A stretch of DNA of 15,094 bases from Chloroflexota bacterium (GTDB taxonomy: Bacteria > Chloroflexota > Anaerolineae > J102), in contig PIVW01000094.1 in NCBI GenBank assembly GCA_003353825.1, positions 1-15,094 on the forward strand, in the 5' to 3' direction. The notes under the pieces are model-generated. The model made no database searches and had not been told where the DNA came from. It saw only the letters and a program-made list of their open reading frames with translations. Shown in pieces: positions 7,942 to 14,827 of the stretch; positions within the stretch are counted from its first letter, which is position 1; every line of letters starts with the position of its first letter. Position numbers and translations under genes: made by a program.

Positions 7942-7975
7942 AAAAAGGGCGGGGTCGTAGAAGTCCCGCCCCTTT
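7942..7975. terminator. GC-rich bidirectional terminator-like hairpin before grpE
   Basis: GGGCGGG (7947-7953) pairs with CCCGCCC (7965-7971) around an 11-nt loop. An A5 tract (7942-7946) precedes it and CTTTAT follows. On the minus strand this gives stem plus TTTTT, and on the plus strand stem plus a short T-run. On the plus strand it may partly end dnaK transcripts, lowering grpE-dnaJ relative to dnaK. No minus-strand gene needs it. Confidence 0.5.
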
Positions 7976-8022
7976 ATACCCCGCATATCTTGTCGCACCA
8001 TTTCAGTCAATTACCCCAGCCT

Positions 8023-8673
8023 ATGTACTATCGGAACCCACAACGAAACCCACGAGCGATTCCTCGTCGACGCCAGCAAGTGCCGGTACGGCGCCCCAAC
8101 CAGGCGCCGACTCGCCAGCACCCACAGCGGCAGATCAACCCTGTACCGCAGAAATCGGTATATCCGAGGCCAGAGCCGGCGTTCGTCGATCAGCAAGTTG
8201 CACCTGCAGATCCAGACTCTGTCGAAACAAAAATAGAGGCGCAACCTGATGATGAGGCGACGCTGTGGAAAGAACGCTATGCCCGTCTGCAAGCCGAACT
8301 AGAGAACGACAAGAAGCGAATGGCGCGGCGGAATGCGGTCGAAGCGATCCAGGCGCGCAACACTTTTCTGGAAGAGATGCTGATTGTCGCCGACAACCTA
8401 CAAGCAGCCCTGGCCCACAGCGACGATACAGATAGCTCTCATCTGCGCGAAGGGGTAGGGCTCACGCTACGTAGTTTTCTTGATACATTGGCGAAGCACA
8501 AAGTCGAACTGATGCAGGTAAAAGGAACTGCTTTCGATCCCGAATGGCACGAAGCGATGGGGTTTCTGGATTCACCCGACTTTCCCTCTGGTTATGTCGC
8601 TGAAGTTTTGCAACAGGGTTATACTGTTGATGGCGCACTGCTGCGCCCGGCCCGTGTTTTGGTTGCCCAGTAG
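8023..8673 (+). CDS. grpE: Nucleotide exchange factor GrpE
   Basis: GrpE is a homodimer that releases ADP from DnaK. From ATG 8023 the product has 216 residues. Residues 1-50 form an unusual arginine/proline/glutamine-rich tail (11 Arg, 1 Lys, no Asp or Glu), followed by an acidic linker to about residue 78. The conserved part starts at TLWKERYARLQAELENDKKR (80-99), a long dimerising helix, and continues with FLEEMLIVADNLQAAL (115-130), the core signature. The C-terminal DnaK-contacting beta domain carries AFDPEWHEAM (170-179) and QQGYTVDGALLRPARV (197-212). An in-frame TTG at 7990 would add 11 residues. Neither start has a Shine-Dalgarno site, and since the N-terminus is disordered the true start is uncertain. 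It sits between dnaK and dnaJ as expected for a chaperone partner. Confidence 0.9.
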   Translation: MYYRNPQRNPRAIPRRRQQVPVRRPNQAPTRQHPQRQINPVPQKSVYPRPEPAFVDQQVAPADPDSVETKIEAQPDDEATLWKERYARLQAELENDKKRMARRNAVEAIQARNTFLEEMLIVADNLQAALAHSDDTDSSHLREGVGLTLRSFLDTLAKHKVELMQVKGTAFDPEWHEAMGFLDSPDFPSGYVAEVLQQGYTVDGALLRPARVLVAQ

Positions 8674-8723
8674 CTAACAGCGCCGCGCCCCGAACGTGCA
8701 ATACGATGTAGATTGCTTTCCTC

Positions 8724-8740
8724 TGCCGTGATCAACGGCA
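8724..8740 (+). promoter_or_regulatory. Hairpin in the leader of dnaJ
   Basis: TGCCGT (8724-8729) pairs with ACGGCA (8735-8740) around GATCA, ending 14 nt before the dnaJ ATG. No T-run follows, so it is not a terminator. dnaJ lacks a Shine-Dalgarno site, so this stem may affect ribosome access (inference). Confidence 0.3.
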
Positions 8741-8754
8741 AAATCAACTAGCCT

Positions 8755-9720
8755 ATGGATTACAAAGACTATTATAATATCCTTGGTGTTTCCAAGGATG
8801 CATCGGACAAAGATATTAAAAAAGCCTACCGTAAGTTGGCACGCGAGTATCATCCAGATACCAACCCCGATAACAAAGCTGCAGAAGAGCAATTCAAGGA
8901 AATCAACGAGGCTCATGAAGTGCTCTCTGATGCGGACAAACGCCGCCAGTATGACCAGTTTGGGGCGCAATGGAAGAACTATGCGCGTGGCGGCGGCAAC
9001 ATGGATGATTTCTATCGCCAGTGGAGCGGTGGCCGACCCGGTGGCGGCTCTCATACGCGCACAGTATCGCCTGAAGAGTTTCAGGACTTATTCGGCGGCG
9101 GCGTGGGGGGGTTCTCTGACTTCTTCGAAACACTATTTGCCGGAGGAGTTCGCCAAGGTTCGGGATTCGATTCTTTTGGCACCCGAACTGCTGGTTATGC
9201 ACGGCCGACCCGTGGGCGCGATATCGAGCAGCCGGTCGATATCAAATTAGAAGAGGCGCACCAAGGCGCCACGCGTATTCTGCAGCAGGACGGAGAACGG
9301 TTAGAAGTGAGCATCCCGCGCGGTGTCAAAACTGGTTCTAAAGTACGCGTTGCCGGCAAGGGCGCTCCCGGCACGGCCAACGGCCCTCGTGGTGATTTTT
9401 ACCTGGTCGTTCAAGTGAACAAACACGCGCGTTTCACACGGGAAGGCGATAACCTGCGGGTAAAAGCGCCTGTCGATATATATACGCTTGTCTTAGGTGG
9501 CGAGGCAGCGATCCCTACACTCGACCGGCAGATCATGCTCACTATTCCGGCTGGCACACCTAATGGCAAAGTCTTTCGGCTGAAGGGGTTAGGCATGCCC
9601 AACCTGCGCCAGCCAGACCAGCTAGGTGATCTGTACGCCGAAATGGATGTACAGCTCCCCGGTAAAATCAGCGACAAAGAAGAAGATCTTTTCCGACAAT
9701 TACAGGCACTACAGCAGTGA
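8755..9720 (+). CDS. dnaJ: DnaJ-family co-chaperone, type II (no zinc finger)
   Basis: A J-domain co-chaperone that delivers substrates to DnaK and stimulates its ATPase. Residues 1-70 are a full J domain, [20 protein letters not shown] with the catalytic HPD triad at 33-35. A Gly/Phe-rich region follows (about 75-150). The two C-terminal beta domains start near residue 157 ([16 protein letters not shown]) and include [19 protein letters not shown] and [20 protein letters not shown]. The CXXCXGXG zinc-finger repeats of classical DnaJ are absent, and at 321 residues it matches the CbpA/Sis1-type layout. As the only J protein visible, and directly after grpE, it is probably the main partner of this DnaK, though a zinc-finger DnaJ may lie elsewhere. 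The gap to grpE is 81 bp. The ATG at 8755 has no clear Shine-Dalgarno site. A terminator follows at 9827-9862. Confidence 0.93.
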   Translation: MDYKDYYNILGVSKDASDKDIKKAYRKLAREYHPDTNPDNKAAEEQFKEINEAHEVLSDADKRRQYDQFGAQWKNYARGGGNMDDFYRQWSGGRPGGGSHTRTVSPEEFQDLFGGGVGGFSDFFETLFAGGVRQGSGFDSFGTRTAGYARPTRGRDIEQPVDIKLEEAHQGATRILQQDGERLEVSIPRGVKTGSKVRVAGKGAPGTANGPRGDFYLVVQVNKHARFTREGDNLRVKAPVDIYTLVLGGEAAIPTLDRQIMLTIPAGTPNGKVFRLKGLGMPNLRQPDQLGDLYAEMDVQLPGKISDKEEDLFRQLQALQQ

Positions 9721-9810
9721 CCGCAAAATGATATCGGGACTACTCAGTCTGGGCACAGTCACTAGGCGCTTGCGACATCGACAACTTTTTATCGATCTTG
9801 GTCTCATATC

Positions 9811-9837
9811 TGACAAGGTGAAGGGGTGACAAGGTGA
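9811..9837. repeat. Two direct copies of TGACAAGGTGA, period 16
   Basis: TGACAAGGTGA occurs at 9811-9821 and exactly again at 9827-9837, with AGGGG between. The second copy is also the left arm of the terminator that follows, so the duplication probably arose by slippage next to that hairpin. Confidence 0.6.
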
Positions 9838-9862
9838 TCACTTCGTCACCATGTCATTTATT
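9827..9862 (+). terminator. Terminator of the dnaK-grpE-dnaJ cluster
   Basis: TGACAAGGTGA (9827-9837) pairs with TCACCATGTCA (9846-9856) with one A-A mismatch around an 8-nt loop, and TTTATT follows. It lies about 110 bp after the dnaJ stop and 35 bp before the end of the convergent LysM gene, so it separates the two transcripts. The T-run is modest. Confidence 0.55.
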
Positions 9863-9891
9863 CCAGCGAAGTCTGGATTAATCATAGTTTC

Positions 9892-10401
9892 TTAGCGAGA
9901 CAATGAGGGGGTAGGCAGCACAACGGGTCGAGTATTCGTAGGAACTCGTTTGATAGTATCAACGCTGCCAGGGATCTTGACACCGGCCTTTAGACGCAAA
10001 ACCATACCTACCTGTAACCGAACCGGTCTAGAGAGTTTATTCAAACGGCGCACCTGCTGGATCTTGACGCCACATCGCTTGGCGATTCGTGCGAGTGAAT
10101 CCCCCTTTTTCACTTTATAGGTCGAGCCACACCTTTGATTTTTTTTTGCAGGCTGTGGAACCTTCAATCGCTGACCGACAAAGATCGTATTTCCCTTCAA
10201 GCGATTGGCACGCTTAATCGCTTTGATAGTCGTGCGGTAGCGGTATGCTATCTTCGAAAGTGAGTCACCCCGTTTCACTGTGTAAACGAGTTGTTTCCCC
10301 GCTGCTCTCGCTGGTTCAGCGCACACACTTACGCCCGCAGTAGCAATTACAAACAACGCCACCACGAGTCCGATGAATACTTTGGGGGATGAAATATTCA
10401 T
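9892..10401 (-). CDS. Exported protein with two LysM domains
   Basis: A small cell-envelope protein predicted to bind N-acetylglucosamine-containing glycan such as peptidoglycan. From ATG 10401 it has 169 residues. Residues 1-34 form a signal peptide or N-terminal anchor (VFIGLVVALFVIATAGVSV core, possible cut after AEPARA). LysM 1 spans about 39-82 (VYTVKRGDSLSKIAYRY, GNTIFVGQRLKVP) and LysM 2 about 95-137 (YKVKKGDSLARIAKRC, LQVGMVLRL). The tail is Pro/Thr-rich. There is no catalytic domain, so it is a binding or scaffold module rather than a hydrolase. The protein is strongly basic, which suits contact with acidic wall polymers. An in-frame TTG at 10440 would add 13 residues, but ATG 10401 starts right at the signal peptide and has a weak purine-rich stretch upstream. 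It converges with dnaJ. The neighbour upstream on the same strand is unrelated. Confidence 0.85.
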   Translation of the reverse strand: MNISSPKVFIGLVVALFVIATAGVSVCAEPARAAGKQLVYTVKRGDSLSKIAYRYRTTIKAIKRANRLKGNTIFVGQRLKVPQPAKKNQRCGSTYKVKKGDSLARIAKRCGVKIQQVRRLNKLSRPVRLQVGMVLRLKAGVKIPGSVDTIKRVPTNTRPVVLPTPSLSR

Positions 10402-10480
10402 GGGTGTATTCTTCGTTTGGCTGGCACGCCGCCGTGACAACAGATTACATACACCAATTCGCCACGACAGCCATGGGGGG

Positions 10481-10533
10481 AATCAATCGTATTGTGATTG
10501 TAGCATGGTTTGTCATGTTAATCAATCACGATT
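10481..10533. promoter_or_regulatory. Repeated AATC/GATT boxes upstream of LysM gene
   Basis: AATCAATC occurs at 10481-10488 and 10520-10527. The first copy forms CAATC-N7-GATTG (10484-10500), and the second continues into AATC-AC-GATT. This lies 80-130 bp upstream of the LysM start in the gap after the AT-rich gene. It could be an operator or simply biased sequence. Confidence 0.25.
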
Positions 10534-10549
10534 ACGTTGCCTCAAATAC

Positions 10550-11602
10550 TCATTTTCCTGGGACATAAAAACAAACAATTAATGGCGCATGGTCAGACAG
10601 TAAGGATGTGCCTTTTGATCGAATATAATGTTCACCATAATCAACTGCTTTAGTAAAAAAAATATAGTCTATCGTTTTGTCCAGCTTCTTTTCGGGAGAA
10701 CTTGTGGCTGTATGCGTATACCAATCTCTATAATTTTCGCCTTCTAGTTCAGCATAAGTGGGAACAGGTTTAAACTTATCAAACAAAGGTTTGATTTCAG
10801 AACCGGTTGGATTATAGTATTCTTGCTCTCTTCCTAGCTTACTAAAAGCTTTTCCTGGTGGTAAAAGATTGAAGTCACCGCCAACAAAACCGAAATTTCC
10901 TTCCTGTTCCATTTTACTTAAAATCTTATCAACCTGGCCAACTTGTCTTTCCATTGTGTCGGTACCTTTAGAAAATGCACTCAAATGTACAGTCATTGCA
11001 TGCAGTTCCCCTCCTTCTTCAATTGGAAATAAAACCTCAAGAATAGCTCTTTTAGGCTTAAATTGTTTGACGATAAAGTTATCGGTTGTAATTGGAGAGA
11101 GGGAATAGCGAAAGGCTTTACTCATCTTATACTTCGAAATGACGGCAAGTTTCATTCCAATTGAACCATATATACCTGGATGAGGAACAAACCAGGCTTT
11201 CCAGTAAAAAGTGGAAGCATACGAAGAATATTCCTTTGGAAGTAATTTTAACAATTTTGTTAATTGATTTTCAAAGTACGTTCTTCGGGAGCCAAAATCC
11301 AGTTCCTGCAGAAGTAAAATATCAGCATCCTCATCACTTAAGATATGTGCAATTTTTTTAAGTGTCGCATCGATGGTGTTCTGCGACGGCCAGGCGTCTT
11401 TTCCACCATCATAGAAAAAATGGTTGTTTTGATTACCTGCTAAAAACTGAAGATTCCAGTTTAAGATTTTAACTTTTTGCCCAATTTTCAAATAAGGAAC
11501 ATTTTCCGAACAAATAACAGGCTCTTCTTGGACATCTTTGGGATGATAGGTTGAAAAATAAACGAGAAGAATAACAATTAAGATTATTACAAGAATTACC
11601 AT
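10550..11602 (-). CDS. Membrane-anchored endonuclease/exonuclease/phosphatase-family protein
   Basis: A 350-residue member of the EEP fold (DNase I, exonuclease III, sphingomyelinase, inositol phosphatase), which cleaves phosphodiesters or phosphomonoesters with Mg2+. Motifs in order: LNWNLQF (47-53), LLLQELD with metal-ligand Glu100, TVHLSAF with His206, VGGDFNLLP with Asp243 and Asn245, TIDYIFF with Asp312, and the C-terminal SDHAPLIV with catalytic His338. Residues 1-17 are one hydrophobic segment, so the enzyme is probably membrane-anchored or exported. The substrate cannot be predicted: nucleic acid, lipid and phospho-sugar are all possible. Base composition is unlike the neighbours: 15 of 60 bases are G or C at 10621-10680, against 35 of 60 in dnaK at 6841-6900. 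That fits recent transfer from an AT-rich donor. The catalytic set is complete. It starts 40 bp downstream of the HEAT/cNMP reading frame. Confidence 0.85.
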   Translation of the reverse strand: MVILVIILIVILLVYFSTYHPKDVQEEPVICSENVPYLKIGQKVKILNWNLQFLAGNQNNHFFYDGGKDAWPSQNTIDATLKKIAHILSDEDADILLLQELDFGSRRTYFENQLTKLLKLLPKEYSSYASTFYWKAWFVPHPGIYGSIGMKLAVISKYKMSKAFRYSLSPITTDNFIVKQFKPKRAILEVLFPIEEGGELHAMTVHLSAFSKGTDTMERQVGQVDKILSKMEQEGNFGFVGGDFNLLPPGKAFSKLGREQEYYNPTGSEIKPLFDKFKPVPTYAELEGENYRDWYTHTATSSPEKKLDKTIDYIFFTKAVDYGEHYIRSKGTSLLSDHAPLIVCFYVPGK

Positions 11603-11642
11603 AGTACCTAATTCCTATGTTTTGTTACTAGATTAACAGACA

Positions 11643-13694
11643 TTAAATATCCATCAACCGCCCCTGTTCACGGATACGGCGGCTAAGCGTTAGAATGATG
11701 CCATTGCTGATTTCAGGTCTATCGGCCATTACCTCGCGCAATGTCTCTTTTTCCAGTTGTAGCAGCATCGTTGGCATCAAGGTAACCACGTCAGCAGAAC
11801 GCGGTTCTTGATCAAAAATAGCCAGCTCACCCACCACGTCGCCTGCTTTCAACTCGATGATGTGTTTGCCATTCTTTTGGACTCGCACGGCTCCCTCGAC
11901 GATGATAAACATCTCACTGGTCAGCTCTCCTTCGCAGATAAATTGTTTGTGAGCCGGTAGTTCAACAACCTCTACGATTTGTGCTACAGAAGCGAGCACG
12001 GCGTCGGGGACATTTTTGAAAATATCGGTCTCCTTCAAAAACGAGACTTTTTCGATGGTTAGCATGTTTTGCTCTCCTGAAGTTTGATTGATAGCCCATT
12101 GCGCGATTTCCAGGGCAAACGGCCGTCTTCCATCCCCCTCATTCTCCTGCACAAATTGCGTAATCGGAGCGTGCCAAGCGTTGGCGTCAGTACAAGCTGC
12201 CCCATAGATGGCGCAAGCTTGCGTCCAGTCGTCAAGTTGATCCCCTGACTTTACGATGATTCGATTCAGCCATTCATCTGCTGTTGCTAGGGGTACGGAA
12301 ACGCGCTTGCCCAATGCTGATAACCGTTGGGAGGTTGAAAGCTCATTATCAATAAGGGGCAGCAGCAGTTGTTTATGCGGCGTGGAGAAGATGAGATCAA
12401 CCGTTTCGACGGCCTGTGCTTTTTCTTTGCTGCTGCCTGAATGCAAATAATCGCCGACACGACGCAAAACGCGGGAATCATATAAGAAGGAAAAAAGGAG
12501 TAGAATCCGCTGGGTCGATTGCTGCATATCGCTGTGTAAAGCTGCGTGCAGCCAGGAAAATTCGGAGGATTGGTCAATCATGGTGGCGGCTGCCAACATA
12601 ACGGCCGTTCGCTCAACTTCTACTGTCAACGCCGATTCTGTTTGTGGTATCTCCTCATCACTAGCTTGGTAGCCACTGCGATGCAAGGCAGTCAGTAACA
12701 CCTTTCGCAATTCTCGATTCGGATGCAGCAAATGGGGCAGCAGCACCGCTTGGGCTGAGCCATTTGATAGATAGCCGCTTATGCGCACCAGACTCAATCG
12801 TCTGGCAAGGCTGGTATCGTTTTGGGTGAGTGCGGATTCAATATGAGGTAAAACGGCCGTATCATATGCAGTTAATGTGGCAATGGCCGTTGAGCGAGTT
12901 GCAGCCGAATCCAACTGGGTAATGACCGCCGGCAACAGTGAAGGATGACGTACCTTAGCTGCCGCTTGCAAGGCAAAACTGCGCACTTTGGATGATGCGT
13001 TGAGTAACAATCTTTCCAGAGGCTGGTAAAAATTATGGTTATCGAGAGCAGCCAATGTCTGAGCCAACAGCAATTGGTCTTCCTCTCGCCTGCTCTCAGT
13101 GAGCGCTAGAAGATACTGCCCGGCGTTAACATGCCCCGCAATACCCCCATAACGGAGCAACCCCACAAGGGCTGCACGACGCAGTTTCAATCTCGGAGAT
13201 TTGAGAGTTTCTACTGCACAGTCAAGCGCAGTTGAACTGCCCGTCGCCAGGTAAGTTTGCAGCGCCGCTGCCCGGATTTCAGGTGTATTTGGCTCATAGA
13301 GATAGGCTGTAAAAGTTATATTTGCCGCTACTTTTGGATGATGCTCAAGACGGGTGATGGTTTCAAGTCGTACGGCGTCGTTTGCATGGTCTAGCAAGTT
13401 AAGGAGCAAAGGTTCATAAGTGGGATGTTCGGCCTGTTCCAGTAAATCAAGTGCCAGTCGTACCTGAGTGGGATTGTCGCTTTGAGCCAACTTGTCCACA
13501 ACTGCCATTGTGGCTGGATCATCGATGGAAAGATCGACCTGGCTCAATGTGCGCTGACTTAACTTTTTCAGTAAGGTCGTCGTGTAAAGGCGATAGGTAC
13601 GCCAACCGTAGAATATCCAAACAACACAGACCAGCGCCGTGTAGGTGAACATGAAGGAATCGCCACTCAAGTTGAACGCACGAAACAATAGCAA
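11643..13694 (-). CDS. HEAT repeats plus cyclic-nucleotide-binding domain (3' part of a broken fusion gene)
   Basis: This 683-codon frame starts with a hydrophobic helix (about 12-35), then carries HEAT-like paired helices over about 55-350 (VRLALDLLEQAEHPTYEPLL, LKLRRAALVGLLRYG, VRSFALQAAAKVRHPSLL) and a less regular helical stretch to 540. Residues 551-680 form a cyclic-nucleotide-binding domain: SFLKETDIFKNVPDAVLASV, FICEGELTSEMFIIVEGAV, then the phosphate-binding cassette GELAIFDQEPRSADV (622-636) with Glu623 and Arg632 in canonical places, so cAMP or cGMP binding is plausible. The nominal start is a TTG with no ribosome binding site, inside a segment (LGYGVVGGSLLLF) whose upstream codons continue the protein. 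That segment joins the carrier frame ending at 13718 after one base shift, so this is very probably not an independent gene. Residue numbers count from TTG 13694. Confidence 0.82.
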   Translation of the reverse strand: MLLFRAFNLSGDSFMFTYTALVCVVWIFYGWRTYRLYTTTLLKKLSQRTLSQVDLSIDDPATMAVVDKLAQSDNPTQVRLALDLLEQAEHPTYEPLLLNLLDHANDAVRLETITRLEHHPKVAANITFTAYLYEPNTPEIRAAALQTYLATGSSTALDCAVETLKSPRLKLRRAALVGLLRYGGIAGHVNAGQYLLALTESRREEDQLLLAQTLAALDNHNFYQPLERLLLNASSKVRSFALQAAAKVRHPSLLPAVITQLDSAATRSTAIATLTAYDTAVLPHIESALTQNDTSLARRLSLVRISGYLSNGSAQAVLLPHLLHPNRELRKVLLTALHRSGYQASDEEIPQTESALTVEVERTAVMLAAATMIDQSSEFSWLHAALHSDMQQSTQRILLLFSFLYDSRVLRRVGDYLHSGSSKEKAQAVETVDLIFSTPHKQLLLPLIDNELSTSQRLSALGKRVSVPLATADEWLNRIIVKSGDQLDDWTQACAIYGAACTDANAWHAPITQFVQENEGDGRRPFALEIAQWAINQTSGEQNMLTIEKVSFLKETDIFKNVPDAVLASVAQIVEVVELPAHKQFICEGELTSEMFIIVEGAVRVQKNGKHIIELKAGDVVGELAIFDQEPRSADVVTLMPTMLLQLEKETLREVMADRPEISNGIILTLSRRIREQGRLMDI

Positions 13695-13717
13695 TGATCC
13701 ACCGACAACACCATACC

Positions 13718-14776
13718 CTAATGGCTGGGGCTAACCGCTTCGACCACTGTAATAAGGGCCGGCCGGCTCCGTTCTGGCAAGGCCTGGTACATCGTTTTCA
13801 TAGACGGTTCAGTGATGCTGACGGAAAAGACAAAGTCGAGAAGGCGCGCAAGCATAGCCAACACAAAAATGAGGGTAATGAGTGGCAAGCCACTGAACTG
13901 CGTCAAAAACAAACTGAGAATCACCAGGCCGGCTAGAACCGGATTACTCATGAGGCCAAAGCTGAGGCCAAACCGTTTGAGCAAGCGGCCAGCAGCCAAG
14001 ACTAAAAAGAGCAGCGCCAAGAAAGTTCCAGCAGCCATAAAATTGCCAAAAAATGTAGCGAGAGAATCGGCTGTTTGGAAGCGGCGCCCTGCCTGTATGA
14101 TAAAGATGATGATGATCAATTCTGTGCCATACCCGGAAAAGAAGCGATACAGAAAGACATGACGTGCATACGGCTGCGCTAAGACATCACGCAAGGTCGC
14201 GTCGGTTTGTTTGTCGCCATGCTGGCTGAATTCATGTGGAAAGTTATTCATCGTGACCCAGGTCATCACATATTGTAGAAAACTGAACAGCAAGCAAACC
14301 AACAGTAGATTAGAGACATCACCAACAATGTCGATTAACAAGGTGACGATTAAGCCACCAAAGATGACTGCAGCGGTTTGGCTGGCCAAAACGAGTGGAT
14401 ATGCGGTTTTCATTTGGCGAATATCAAACAGGCGGGAGGCTTGCAAGGTGATAATGATGACTTGAAACACGAAAAATGCATTGAAGATGACCAGCAGCGC
14501 GAATGAAATCCAGCGCACCGTTCCTGTGCGGGCTACCAGCCAACTAACCAGGTAAACCGCGCAGATGACCAGGGTGACAGTGAGGAGCAGGCGTCGCTCT
14601 GTTACTTCTTGAGCATACCGGTTATAAAGCAGGGAGACGGCAGGCACGAAAATGGCTGATACAACATACGCCTGTGGCAGCGAATCTGCGCCGAAATCCA
14701 ACAGGAAGCGTGTGTTGGCAACCGCAAACAAAAGCGCCAGCGTAAACCCGGCCAAAAAACTTTGGCTGGCGAGCAA
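13718..14776 (-). CDS. Nucleotide-carrier-like/MFS-type membrane domain (5' part of a broken fusion gene)
   Basis: A 352-codon frame, almost all transmembrane helices (about 9-11), e.g. 5-25, 36-52, 62-81, 89-111, 131-150, 156-175, 218-228, 243-263, 278-295 and 298-318. LFDIRQMKTAYPLV (116-129) and MYQALPERSRPAL (329-341) resemble conserved stretches of ATP/ADP-translocase-like (NTT) carriers that in bacteria occur fused to HEAT repeats and cNMP domains (family knowledge, recalled). The real solute is unknown. The frame ends with VSPSH and TAG, but shifting one base at a C4 run (13727-13730) continues as PLGYGVVGG into the HEAT frame. The nominal start is a TTG without Shine-Dalgarno. The ATG at 14827 is in frame but blocked by TAG (14789-14791). 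It is either a pseudogene fragment or a working truncated protein. Helix limits are by eye. Confidence 0.72.
   Translation of the reverse strand: MLASQSFLAGFTLALLFAVANTRFLLDFGADSLPQAYVVSAIFVPAVSLLYNRYAQEVTERRLLLTVTLVICAVYLVSWLVARTGTVRWISFALLVIFNAFFVFQVIIITLQASRLFDIRQMKTAYPLVLASQTAAVIFGGLIVTLLIDIVGDVSNLLLVCLLFSFLQYVMTWVTMNNFPHEFSQHGDKQTDATLRDVLAQPYARHVFLYRFFSGYGTELIIIIFIIQAGRRFQTADSLATFFGNFMAAGTFLALLFLVLAAGRLLKRFGLSFGLMSNPVLAGLVILSLFLTQFSGLPLITLIFVLAMLARLLDFVFSVSITEPSMKTMYQALPERSRPALITVVEAVSPSH
13719..13735 (-). other. Frameshift joining carrier and HEAT frames
   Basis: On the minus strand the carrier frame reads GTT AGC CCC AGC CAT TAG. Adding one C to the CCCC run, or a -1 slip there, gives GTT AGC CCC CAG CCA TTA GGG and continues without a stop through LGYGVVGGS into the HEAT/cNMP frame. 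The joined protein would be about 1,044 residues from 14776. In the downstream frame a TAG overlaps the GTT AGC codons, so the shift must fall within about 15 bases. Confidence 0.7.
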
Positions 14777-14827
14777 CTGAAGTGGAGACTACTTGGAAGT
14801 GGAATCAGCCGTTTTTAGCTGACTCAT
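14777..14827 (-). other. Likely original N-terminus, blocked by in-frame TAG
   Basis: ATG at 14827 opens MSQLKTADSTSK, then TAG (14789-14791), then SPLQL directly in frame with the carrier. A short polar N-terminal tail before the first helix is what such carriers need, so the TAG looks like a nonsense change (or suppressed or misread codon). There is no strong Shine-Dalgarno site before the ATG. Confidence 0.45.

Noticed and set aside
9781..9837. Start of a CRISPR or tandem-repeat array
   Set aside because: Only two copies of an 11-bp unit, no spacers of constant length and no cas genes.
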